This document shows positions 12,522 to 23,138 of a stretch of 64,000 nucleotides of DNA, in pieces (position 1 is the first letter of the stretch; every line of letters starts with the position of its first letter). The position numbers and the translations under genes were made by a program. This stretch comes from Toxoplasma gondii ME49 (taxonomy: Eukaryota; Apicomplexa; Conoidasida; Eucoccidiorida; Sarcocystidae), in contig NC_031467.1 of NCBI RefSeq assembly GCF_000006565.2, positions 1,795,934 through 1,859,933 of the forward strand, read 5' to 3'. The notes beneath the pieces were generated by a model. It was not told the DNA's origin and ran no database searches. It worked only from the letters and a program-made list of their open reading frames with translations.

Positions 12522-14064
12522 ATGGAGCAGCAGCAAGACGAGCTGAAGCATTCCTGGGGCGCGAACGAGCTCCCCGCAGGTCAACAGGGCAGTCCGCTGG
12601 CGGAGCGCCAAGACAAAACCGAGCAAGGAAAGGGTGGAAGCGCGCCGAATCATCAAAACCACGCACACTTTGTGGCCGACGAGGCTGACTGCTCCACTGA
12701 GGACGGAGATGAGTCTCTCTCCTACATGAGAAGGGGAGTTTACGTGGGTCGGGGGAAAAACTACTGGCCTGTCGATTACTCGGGCTATCCGGGTGACCCA
12801 GCGGGCGGCTTCCGAAGAGTCTCTATTCAAATAACACCAGAAAGAATGCGTCCGCGCAAATCCATTCTGAAAAGCCGATGCGCGGCACCACCCCTCGATG
12901 CCAAAGCAAAGATGAACATCTCATTCGGTGCAGACCAAGTCTGGAACAGCGACAGCGGTGCACGCCCGAGTTTCTCAGGTGCGCAAACAACACACGCAGG
13001 AACACGAGGTGATGCCTCTCTGTGGCTGCTTATTTGATGTGACAGCGGATCCTTCAACTGGATAACAACACAATCTATGAGGTAGAGGAGACTTCTGTGC
13101 TGGCATTCCGTGCAAATGCGTTCGTCGCCGCTCCACTACTACTTATCTAGTTGCTCCTGTTTCCTGAAGCATGTTTCTCCTGTAGCGCTGATGAAGGGTG
13201 TACCCGTGTGCCGTGCATTCACCACATGTGGTGAGATAGACCGTACCCGTTGTTGCGAGGCGCGTTAACTGAAGAAAGAGTCCACGCCACGCGGGCTTCC
13301 TAATTGGGCATGTGTAGCTTTTCTGTTGACCTTTTGCGTGGAGCAGATGTACCTTTTGGGCGGAGCAGATCTTTCGTGTTTTCGGAGGAAAAAAACGGAT
13401 ACGTCGACATCACCAACGGAGAAGTGGAAGACGTGGTGCCGCTAGGCAGAACTGCTTCAGTTGCCAGGACAATTGTCGACGAGATCCAGGACCGGCTCTG
13501 TGAGAGAAAGCTCACGACCGTCAGCATCCTCTGGGAACGGTTCCAGAGCCATGGCAACATGGGCGACAAAACCGAAGGCTGGGTGAGCTTGAATTTTGCA
13601 ACTTCTGGTCCAGATCTGGACTGTCTTTGGTTACTACCAGATATCCAGGTTCTGTGTTAACACGGTCTGGACAACACTCAGTAGATCTCTGAGTCTACTC
13701 CGGGCGCACTTTGTCTTTATTGGGGGGGCTCAAATCTCAATCCAACATGCTTCTTCGTGCCTATTACACCTGAAAGGATTCCCTGGCGGCTCTTTTCTAA
13801 GCGATCTTTGATTGATGCGGGACCTCGGTTCAAGTACTCTTGCGGGACTTGTGCAGAAACTGGTTCAAAGAGCAAACGCAGGACGCAAAGTACGACTCTT
13901 CTCAGACGGTTTCTCCATCCTGAAATGCCTGTATTTTCTGTTTCATGCAGGCGCCGAACCTGGGAATGCCACGTGTGGCTATGGCAAATCTTCCTCCACG
14001 ATACCACGTCAAGTACCCTGGCGGTGCACCCCGCCCGACGACATGCGGAACTTGCGGCTTTTAA
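12522..14064 (+). CDS. Conserved hypothetical protein with Gly/Pro- and Cys-rich C terminus
   Basis: Three exons, 12522-12978, 13347-13582 and 13951-14064, join with matching phases (phase 1, then phase 0) to give 268 residues. The start ATG is preceded by AAACA, a good context. The N-terminal 55 residues are polar and Gln/Glu-rich. A basic and aromatic block follows (GVYVGRGKNYWPVDYSGYPG, then RPRKSILKSR). Exon 2 carries a charged helical segment (ARTIVDEIQDRLCERKLTTV). Exon 3 ends with a compact Pro/Tyr/Gly-rich tail and a CGTCGF terminus with two cysteines. There is no signal peptide or membrane segment. I do not recognise the family. The short tail with paired cysteines recalls membrane-skeleton (pellicle) proteins of coccidia, but that is only a suggestion. 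It converges with the NDK gene. Confidence 0.78.
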
Positions 14065-15180
14065 GGCTGGTCTCCAGCCTAGCTGCTGTGCGTCTGGGGA
14101 GAATGTACATGTAGGTACATAGCGAGAAGCAGTGCCGTTTTGTTTTTCGGAGTTGTCACTGTGCAACTCAGCACCGGGTCTGATTTATTCGTCGCAGGCG
14201 TAGGTTCGAGCCTGTGTGATTGCGTCCTACGCGTCCACCCTCACCCCATCCAAACTTTTTGGGGTCCCGTAAAACATGCTGCAACTCGGCCCTTTCTCCG
14301 ACAAAGTAGCGGTTGCGTTGTCTCTGAGACGCCCGCAGATTTCCGTTCAACTTCTGGGATAAAGGAACTGCACGCTTCAAACGCGATGAAGATGCTTTCT
14401 TTTTGGTATGATGCTGTCAAATTGACACACACTGCGAGAGGAATCTCTTCCTTTCATGCGTAGCCCGGTAGCTCTTGACTATTTTTAGTCGACACGTGCC
14501 ACTTTGTGAGAGCTCTGCACCATCAAGGTCGACAGCGTGTCCGTATCAGAGTTCCCCATTACGCCACTTGCTAGCCAATGCGTCAGGCTACGATTAATTT
14601 CAGGTCGCCTCCTCTTTCAGTGAAGCGGCTGACAGCTGCAACTATCCTCTGTACCACTGCATACATTTCCGGAAGGAGCTACCGAAGCCCATATCAAGAC
14701 ATCTCGTATCGACGGCGTTTCGCTTCACCGACTTCGAAAGCTCTTTGGAGCATATCGAGTGTAGGAACAACTGAATTTCTGAAGCTCTGATAACCTAAAA
14801 TTTTAGTTTTTAGTATCGCTTAGTTGAGCAAATCCCCTGTTGATTCCGCCACAAGCAACTGTATCTCTTCCTGCAACTGAAAATGGAAACTGCACGCGGA
14901 CCAGTGTCAAGCTCATGCCTGCCACCTTATCCGCGTAGCCTCGCTTCTTGTTCACATTGTTGATGCACGAGTTTGACAGGCCTGTTGCCGGCATTGGCGA
15001 ATAAACGCAACTTGGTTTACTACAAAGGAGACACTTGTGCGGCCGAGGTCGGCTGCGATCCTGACACGTGACTCGTGAACAATCACAAATGTCGCATCGG
15101 GTACTGAATTTCAAGACAGTTGAACGCTTAAATTACACCGTTTACTTTCCTCATTCACCCACGCATGAGAACTGCAGCGT
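14065..15180. other. Convergent intergenic region
   Basis: The region lies between the stop of the plus-strand gene at 14064 and the stop of minus-strand NDK at 15181, so it should hold two 3' untranslated regions. I see no coding region, structured RNA or notable repeat in it. Confidence 0.5.
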
Positions 15181-16573
15181 TTACTGCTCGTACACCCACT
15201 TGTGCTGGGCAGAGGTCCACTCGCAGATCTCCTCTGGGGTAAACCAAAGGCTGATTTCCTTGTTGGCGCTCTCGACGCTGTCGGAGCCGTGGACGATGTT
15301 GCGGCCCACGTCGATGCAGAAGTCGCCTCGAAGGGTGCCTGCAAAAAATTTACAAAGACCATTCGGAACCGTGGATCACTCGAGTTTAATTCATTGCAGA
15401 CGTCCCATCAAAACTGCAACTCTTTCTGGGGCTCAACGCAGCAGCCGTTTTCCTGCCGCTCCTCTCAAACCAAGGAAGCGAGGATTAAAGAAAAGACCGC
15501 GACATTTGTGCAGCTTGTCTGGAAAGGATAATGCTCTACTACGATTGTACGCTAGGCCTCCCTCAGTGTACTCGATGCACGCAGTAGAGAACTGCAACAC
15601 CGCGTGCGAGCCTATTTGCACAGCACGGGAACTCTGGGCATGCAACATGTGTTTTCTCAGTTTACTCTCCGGTACAGATCCTTCAAAAAAACGGGCCTTC
15701 TATACTTCAACTTCGGAATTCGCTCTCAGACACAACACAGTCCGCCACACAACAAAGGGATTCCGCACAGACAGCAGATTCCGTCAGCAGCACCTCAGCG
15801 CGCCTCCTGTCACGTAGTTGCACATACTAACGCCTTGGAATGAAAAGCTCTCAGTATGCAGACACGCCCAGGAGCAACTTCTTGATCGCACACGGTGGTG
15901 TAGAGACTCGCCCACGCTTCCACGGTTGCGTTTGCGAGGCCGCCGCGCGGTGCGTCTCCGCAAATGCGAGCAGAGGTGGTTCCTTTTCCAAGGCAGCACC
16001 TTTTTCACATCACAGAAACCGCAGTGGCTGTTTCAGAGCAGCCGTGTCGAGCCTCCCTCATCACGTTTTACCCTAGCTACCAGCGCTGCGGACTCCGGAG
16101 CCTGGACACCGTCACTCGAAGACCCTGTGCACAGGCCGTCTTCCGTGTGTCCGAGGTGCTGCTTTCTGTCTTCTCGAGTTGCAGTACGCCCGTGTGAATG
16201 TTGCTCTACACCGAGAAAGCGTCGCCTTTCGTCAACGCCCCTCTACAGAGAAATTCGACTTGCCTGGATTCGACTCGAGTGGGCGGGTTTCGCCGAGCAT
16301 GCGGCGACCCTGCTTGACGACGTCGGTGCCCTCCCAGACCATGCACACAACGGGTCCGGATGTCATGTAGGAAATGAGGCCTGGAAAGAAAGGCTTGCCC
16401 TTGAGGTCCGCGTAGTGCTCCTCCAACAGAGTTGCGTCTGGGGACTTCATCTTGAGAGCGACGAGCTTGTAGCCCCTCTGCTCGAACCGACGAATCACCT
16501 CGCTCACCAGGCCCCGCTGGACGCCGTCGGGCTTGACCATGATGTAGGTCCGTTCTTGTTGTTTGGCCGCCAT
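15181..16573 (-). CDS. NDK: Nucleoside diphosphate kinase
   Basis: Transfers the terminal phosphate between nucleoside triphosphates and diphosphates through a phosphohistidine, keeping nucleotide pools balanced. Two exons, 16573-16264 and 15338-15181, give 155 residues, the usual length for this family. The start [20 protein letters not shown] is diagnostic, and exon 2 contains NIVHGSDS with the catalytic His. The C terminus [12 protein letters not shown] is typical and there is no targeting extension, so the enzyme is probably cytosolic. The intron must begin with GC: only the cut CCAG|GCAAGT joins to TTTTGCAG|GCACCC in phase and restores [11 protein letters not shown]. No GT donor nearby gives the family sequence. 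The gene is head-to-head with RAD23 across 16574-18437. Confidence 0.97.
16258..16264 (-). other. Non-canonical GC splice donor of the NDK intron
   Basis: On the minus strand the exon ends CCAG and the intron starts GCAAGT, a perfect GC-AG class donor consensus. The acceptor is TTTTTTGCAG at 15339-15348. Reading through gives KSNFSVEGR and a stop, which departs from the NDK family. The GC junction restores all conserved residues. Confidence 0.9.
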
Positions 16574-18437
16574 TTTGCGCGAGGAAGTGGAGCTCAGAGA
16601 GTTTCCCTACACGGAAAGCGACTGCGACAACGACAACGAAACAGAAGAGCGAATCCAGTGCCGGCCGCCTCGAAACGCAGGAAAAAGCCGTCCGCCGATC
16701 TCGGCAATTCACTTGCGCGAGAGTGTTCGCGCGCGTGTGGGGGGTGCGTTCGTCTGGGGAACCACGGTGGGTGACGGGCGTGTCTCCCGGAGTTTTTCGG
16801 GATTTTTTCCCGTGACTGAGTGCAGATCCCCGCGCGAAATGCGCAAAGTCGCACGCGGCGATTCCGTCAAGCGCCGAAACGTCGCACTGTGCCGTTTTAT
16901 GCTCCGCGACGAGTGACCAGATCAGGGCGGCGCGCATCCATGGCTTGTGGCAACGCCGGAAAAACCGCGAATGCTGGCGATCTAGGCCCTCCTTGTCTTC
17001 AGACTCACGCCACCACCGTTTACAAGCGGCGGACAAGTGGTGTAAGTGGAGAAAAATGCTCTGTAGATGCACTTGTTCAGCAGCTACTGCGGACGGCTTG
17101 CGTACGCACATGCGACTTTTTCGCGCTAGCACGCGAGCGGCAATACACCCAGGAGAGCGAGAGAGTGAACCGGGCGACTTCCGCGGTTCGTTTCGCTCGA
17201 CGGGGTCTAAGCAGGACGGCTGAGACTCGTGCTTTTCGTTTCGAGGAAAGTTTCCGAGAAGGCGGCAGATTTTCGTGATAAACCCTTCCGAAAGACCTCG
17301 AGACTTTCTGAGGAAAGCTCACAGCCTCGCCTCACATGCGCTCTGCGGCTTCTAGTCAAAAACGCGCTGCAAAGATTTCACAGCCGACTGGGCTGTCTTT
17401 TCGTATCATCCCTTTTCTTTCGAACAAAGTCCTCATCTTCTCTTAACTTCTCCGTGTCTACCGCGGCCGCTGCGTTTTCCAAGCCCTCCGTTTCTTCTTT
17501 CGCAGATCGCGGCAGCCTTACGGTCTATCCGCGGCCTGTGTGGATTGAATCTTCGCCATGTAAGAAAACGAAACAGTCTTTCCCTGGCGGCAGCTGTTTC
17601 TTCAGATACTCCTGCTGTGGCGCGTCCCGGCTTTCTATGCTCCGCACCACCCCAGAAGACCAGGGAAACTCGTCTGTCTCCTCAGGTGGCTGTGGTGCTG
17701 TGTTCGAAAACTTGTTCCTGCGGGCATCTTTCGCGTTTCTCTTTTGTTTTCCAGACTGTTACGGTTGCAGTTCCTTCGGTGGACGCACGTCCGGAAACAG
17801 CACGGAACTCCATCCGTTTTTTCATGTGCCTGTGCACCCTGCGTTTCTCCTCGTCGCGTCCACGGCTCTGTGTGTGTCTGCACATCCAGAGAAAAAACGG
17901 TCCTCTTCAATCTGCTTTCTTCGACTTCGCGTGAGCCTTCGGCGAACTGAGACTCCTCCGCCTCGGCTGGGGCGGTGTTTTGTCGGGACAGAGAACCTCT
18001 TCGTTCCACCGAGTCCCCGCTGTCGGGTGTTTTTTTTCAGATGACCACTGTAGAAACCGATTAGTTGAACGCCGCGTACACCTGTGAAGAAACATCTACC
18101 CGGGGTTGGCGATCGAGAGAGGGTCTTCGTTTTCCGGGACTTGCTTCAGCTTCTGCGAATCGCTCTCCACCGCGCGACTTTGCGTCTGGACTCGAGAGCC
18201 TGAGCTCTCCGGACACTGTCGCTCTGTTGTCGTCGGCCGTTCCCCAGCCTGTGGCGGCCATGACTCGACTCTAGACAGCGCGAGGCGCAGCCTGGAACGT
18301 TGGTGTGTGGAGTCGAGAGTTTGCGTCGTTAACTGTCTTCACACAGCGTCCAGCACTTGGCTCGCGGCTAGACGAATCGCAGCTCTCAGGAGAAGGTCTT
18401 GCCTGCGTTGATGTCTACAGAGAGGCAGCGAGCGACA
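16574..18437. promoter_or_regulatory. Divergent promoter region of NDK and RAD23
   Basis: This 1.86 kb separates the ATG of NDK (minus) from the preferred ATG of RAD23 (plus). It is GC-rich with long pyrimidine stretches at 17380-17500 and 17740-18040. A 271-codon frame at 17229-18044 is compositionally biased, has no family match and I treat it as chance. Both 5' untranslated regions probably lie here. Confidence 0.45.
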
Positions 18438-20570
18438 ATGAAGCTGCGCATCCGGACGCTGAGCAATGAGGAGGCGGAGCTCGAGGTCGGGGCGGAGGAG
18501 ACAGTCCTGAATGTGAAGGAAAAGGTGGAACAGCGGTGGCCTCACATGCCTGCCGCGCGTCAGAAGCTGGTGCATGCAGGAAAGATTCTCGCCGACGCAC
18601 AGAAGATCAAGGACTGCTCTGCCCTCAAGGAAAACGACCGCCTCGTCGTCATGGTCACCAAGGTAAACTCCGTGCCAATCCACACAACTTAGACCTCACA
18701 ATTCACGCTTCTTTTCCACCTATCTAGAATGTTACATACATACATACATACAAATGCAAACGTACATACAAATGCAAACGTTCACATCTACAAATGGATA
18801 TACTTGGTCAGTCATGCGTGCTGCATATACTCTTCCGTCTTTACGTATTTCCAACGCGTTTTCACCCTGCTCTTGTCCCTCTATCTATCAATATATATTC
18901 ATGAATGTGTCACATAGATATATATAATATATATAATATATTATTTATATATATAATATATTATATATATATATATATATATGTATATTCTTACGCATGT
19001 CCTCTCCCTTCGTTGATAGGTGCCGCTGTTTTCTGCAGACCGCGGCATGTGCGCATGCGTGTCTCCGCGTACATGTCGGTCGGCTCGATTGTCGTTTTCT
19101 TCACACAAGCGTTGCGAACTGCGTTATTTCTCAGGCTGTCTCGCAGCCTGCTGTGTCTTCCTCAACGGCGGCGTCTGCAGCTCCCGCGTCTGCCGCCTCG
19201 CCTTCGCCTGCAGAAACACAGAGAGGGAGTTCTGCAGCAGGCTCGACCGCGGGAGACGGAGAATCTGCGAAGTCGGAGACGCCTGGGGGGTCTGGTAACG
19301 CGTCGGGCAACTCTGGAGGTCCTGCAAATCCAGCGCATGCGTCGTCACCCTCCTCAGCGCCCGATGCGACTTCAGAGGGTCTCAGCCGCGCGGCCGCAGA
19401 GTCCGCGCTCTTCACAGGTCCTCAACTCGAGGAGGTAACCAAAAGAAAAGAAAAACTCTCGTGAGGGAGAGGGCAGCCGACAGAGAAGAAGAGCGTCCCT
19501 GCGAGCCTGTTAAAGAGAGAAGAGAAGAAGGCAGTTGATAGAGGACAGCACGACCAAAATAGCACTGAGAGGGACTAAGAGGAGAGACGAAGAAACCAAA
19601 AACAGAGCATTCAGCGAAAGTCGTGCCAGAAAGGAGGCAAGAACGGACTGACGAGGAGAAAAGTCTCACGGAGGAGAGGAAGAACCAGTCTGAGGGAAAG
19701 GGGGAGTGTTTTGAGGAAAGGAGAGAGGCTGAGGGAGAGTGCAGGTTTCGGAGAACTTTCCGTGAGAATTCGAGGACTCACTGATTGACTAGAGAGGCAA
19801 ATCGAGAAAACGAGACTTCGGCCTGTTTTCTGGTGAAGCGGAGTGTCTTGAGGAGGCAAGGGACGCAGTGTAGGAGTGCTGCGCGATAAGACGAAGGACT
19901 GAGTTCGCGAGAAGAGAACCGGGAAGAGAGAAGATCAGAGCAGAGCTCGACGACAGGAAGCAAGAAGAGACGCGACGGAGGATTTTCTGTGGAGCGCCTT
20001 TTTCAGCTGGACTCAGCGTCTAGGTTTTTGAGTCTTCGACTCTGCACAGTGTTTCTCGAAGAGTGTGTGGTGACTTGCTGGTTCCCAAACACTCAGAGAG
20101 ACACGGCAGCGACCGAGAAGACGCGAGAAAGATCGAGGCTGTGCGGCGACAGAGAGAATACGCAGAGGAATGCGTCTCGCATGCGAAACTGCTCACCAGC
20201 TGCGTTCTGGTTGTCTTCTGCAGACTTTGACGCACTTGGTCGCCATGGGATTTCCTCGCAGCCAAGCCGAGGAGGCGATGCGAGCAGCCTTCAACAACCC
20301 CGACCGTGCGGTTGAGTATTTGATGAATGTACGTTGAAAAACGAAACTGTGCAAGTGGCGGCGCGCCAGTGCAGGTTCGCGAGAATCTTCATCGACCTGA
20401 GCGCATGCGCACATGTGCACATGCAGATTTGTGTCGCCTCGCCGTTGGCTTCCTCCCTTTGTCTTCAAACTGGGACGAGACCTCCTGTCCGTACATGTCT
20501 AGATGCGGCGCTGCTCCCGCGGCGACGGCGCTGCAACGCCACCGACGCCAACGTGCTTGGCAAATATAAA

Positions 20571-20601
<31 letters not shown>

Positions 20602-23138
20602 CGCTATATGCATGTGCAAGTATACATGTGTATATACACAGCTATGTGTCTATGTATATGTGTGTATTGGCACAAGCGTAAATCGACTGCTGGCAAATCG
20701 AGGGTCGGTGTTTCGATGGAGACCTGAGTCCGTATGACAGGAAGCGCAGTAGACCATGACGAACGTTTCGGCAATGTAGACAGGTAAACGGACTTCGTGT
20801 CTCGCTCTGTTCTTCCGGGGAGTTTCGTTCGTCTGTTCGTTAAGAAGGAGAAACTCAGAGCTTGTCTGAACCTGCCTTTTCTGCAAGAGCTTCCACGTTC
20901 ACTCGTTGACGTGAACGCGGAGCCTCGAGGACGCGCGGATACCACTGAAGTCTCTCGTCAAACTGGACTCGGTTCGAGAGCCATCCGGCTGCGTACGTCT
21001 GCGTTTTCTTCAGGGCATGCCGCCTGAGGTCTCTGCAATGCTCGGTGGAGACAGCGCAGAGACTCAGGAGGCGCATGGCGATGTCCCTCCGGAAGAGGGT
21101 GATGCCGAGGGAGACGAAGACGACGAAAATCCTCTCGGCGCTCTCAGGCACCATCCGGCGTTCAACCAAATTCGACAAATGGTCCAGGTAACTTTGCTAA
21201 AAACCTTGCGACCGCCTCTCCACGTCTCCTCCCTGACACACTTCGAATCACGCGCAGCGCCAGACACACACAGATAACTTTATATTCGCATCTATTTATA
21301 TATATATATATTTTTATATCCCTTTTTCGTACATCTGTGTTTGTACAAACAGTGTTTCACTTTAGTGTGGACTCGCATTCCTTGCGGACCCATCTCCTTG
21401 TGTCTGAAAACTTTTTTCTGACGCTGGTGGAGAGGAGTGGATGCGGCGGAGCACGAGACACGGCTTGCTCTTGGCATTTGCGAGTTGCTGAGCAAATGGT
21501 TTTTCAAATACCAGTTCGTTTCGAATGGCAGCAGCTTTTCAAGACGAGAGCGCAGAGTTCGTCGACTGTGACTCGCGCATTGCTAGGCAACTCGTCTTTT
21601 GCGGCGACCACGGGGTGTGTGTCCAGGGATGGGCCGACCCGGCGCCTCCTGAAGAGCTTCAGAGACATCTTGAACTCTTTTTCCGCATTGTTTCACCGGG
21701 GCGACAGGTCCTAGTCATGGTGGCAGTTGCTGTGAAATCGACTGCGTCAAACGCGGTGTGTGCAACTAGCGAACACGATTCCTGGAAACCAGACTTCTCG
21801 TCTTTCTCCGTAGGCCAATCCGGCGATGCTGCCCCAGGTTCTGCAACTGATTGGAAATTCAAACCCACAGCTTCTGGAAGTAAGCTGAGGAAGACGCTTC
21901 GTCGAAAGCGGGACTTGCCGTCAAACACCGACATTTCAGAGACCGTTCTTTCTGCAGATGGAGGCCCTCTAGCCATGGAGAGTGCTTTTCGACAAGTTTC
22001 CAGTGGTTTGAATTCGCGGTTTTCTCGCAGATGGTCCATGTGTGTGTGTGTGCAAGCGCGCCGCCGATGCTGCCTCTCGGTGCAGGCGAAAAGATCTTCT
22101 CGGCGCGGCTTCGTAACTGTGTCTTTGATTCTGTATTGGTCTGCGTGGTGTGTGGAGAGGTCTCTCCAAGTGCAGATGCGAACCTGTGATCACTCGTGGT
22201 TTCTGTTGCTTTTCTGTCCTGCGCTTCGTAGCTCATCACGCAGAATCAAGACGCTTTCCTGGAAATGCTTCAGAGCGACCAGGGGGAGGGAGAGACGGGT
22301 GCGGCAGGCACAGGAGGCTTTGCTGCACCTGGGATCATTCAAATGACTGCCGAGGAAATGGAAGCTCTGCAAAGGGTAAGCCTCAGATCGCTGTTCAGTT
22401 CTCTATAGGTCTGTATATACACGTCTCTATCTCTTCGCATCTGTCGATCTCTCGCTTCATCTCTCTCTCTGCCCATCTCTCTGTTGTTCTCTTCCAGTTT
22501 CTCTCTATATGGAGGGTTCTGCATGTATATATGCGTCTCTCTCAGTGGAGCGTTGTCGCCGGGAGGTTCTGCTTTCGACTGAGGGGAGCGTCGATAGGAA
22601 GGCCCCTTTACTCGTTTTGTGCATGCGTTAATTCAGCTCGAGTCTCTCGGCTTCTCTCGTCACCAGGCTGTTGAAGCGTATCTTGCCTGCGACAGAAATG
22701 AGGTGGGTCACTTCGTCTCGTTTTCAGCAAGGCGAAAGTTCCGAAATCTGTTGCCGCATGCTTTTCTCCCGTACAAAATAAATGCACATGTCCTTCCGCA
22801 TCCGTTCAAATACGTGTGTTTTTCTCTCTACATACATACGTGTATACGTATATACATATGTACTAGCTACATACACACTTATGCGCATATACATATATGT
22901 ACATACATATACATATATATATATATATGGGTATAGGTCTTCCTGGTGTTTGATGCAAACATGTCTGCGGTGTATCCATCATCGCTGCAGAGAGCAGAGG
23001 GGAAAGTGCGAGGAGAGCGTCGGGGATTCGATGTGTGCTGCGCAAGTCGTTGTACGGCTTCATCTTTCTGTTCAGGAAATGGCGGCGAATTACCTGTTTG
23101 AGAATCTGAACGACTTGGGAGACGATGCCGGCGATTGA
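18438..23138 (+). CDS. RAD23: RAD23, proteasome shuttle and nucleotide-excision repair factor
   Basis: Carries ubiquitylated proteins to the proteasome and stabilises the XPC damage sensor in the nucleus. Eight exons: 18438-18662, 19135-19434, 20224-20328, 21014-21187, 21814-21879, 22232-22375, 22637-22702 and 23076-23138, giving 380 residues. All exons are multiples of three, so every intron is phase 0. Domains: ubiquitin-like at 1-75 (MKLRIRTLSNEEAELEVGAE); a Ser/Ala/Pro-rich linker at 80-175; UBA1 at 176-210 (HLVAMGFPRSQAEEAMRAAF); an acidic segment; XPC-binding helices at about 258-304 (NPAMLPQVLQLIGNSNPQLL); UBA2 at about 330-375 (LESLGFSRHQAVEAYLACDR) up to the C terminus. I chose the ATG at 18438 because it has better context (ACAATGA) and matches the family start; the ATG at 18411 would add nine residues. 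A second possible exon 2 acceptor at 19147 would drop four residues. Confidence 0.96.
18729..18990. repeat. RAD23 intron 1 simple repeats
   Basis: ACATACATACATA and CAAATGCAAACG units at about 18732-18785 are followed by a nearly pure AT block at 18915-18990 made of TATAATATA and TATATA. The AT block is largely self-complementary. Confidence 0.88.
20565..20660. repeat. RAD23 intron 3 TATATA/TATG microsatellite
   Basis: A TA run at 20569-20590 followed by imperfect TATATG repeats. It lies inside the intron after exon 20224-20328. Confidence 0.88.
22835..22935. repeat. RAD23 intron 7 TACATA/TATATA microsatellite
   Basis: Imperfect TACATACG and ATATACATATG repeats end in a (TA)n run at 22912-22928, within the last RAD23 intron. 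Confidence 0.85.

Noticed and set aside
17229..18044. 271-codon frame in the NDK/RAD23 divergent region
   Set aside because: Ser/Phe/Arg-biased, no recognisable feature, in the expected promoter and 5' untranslated region.
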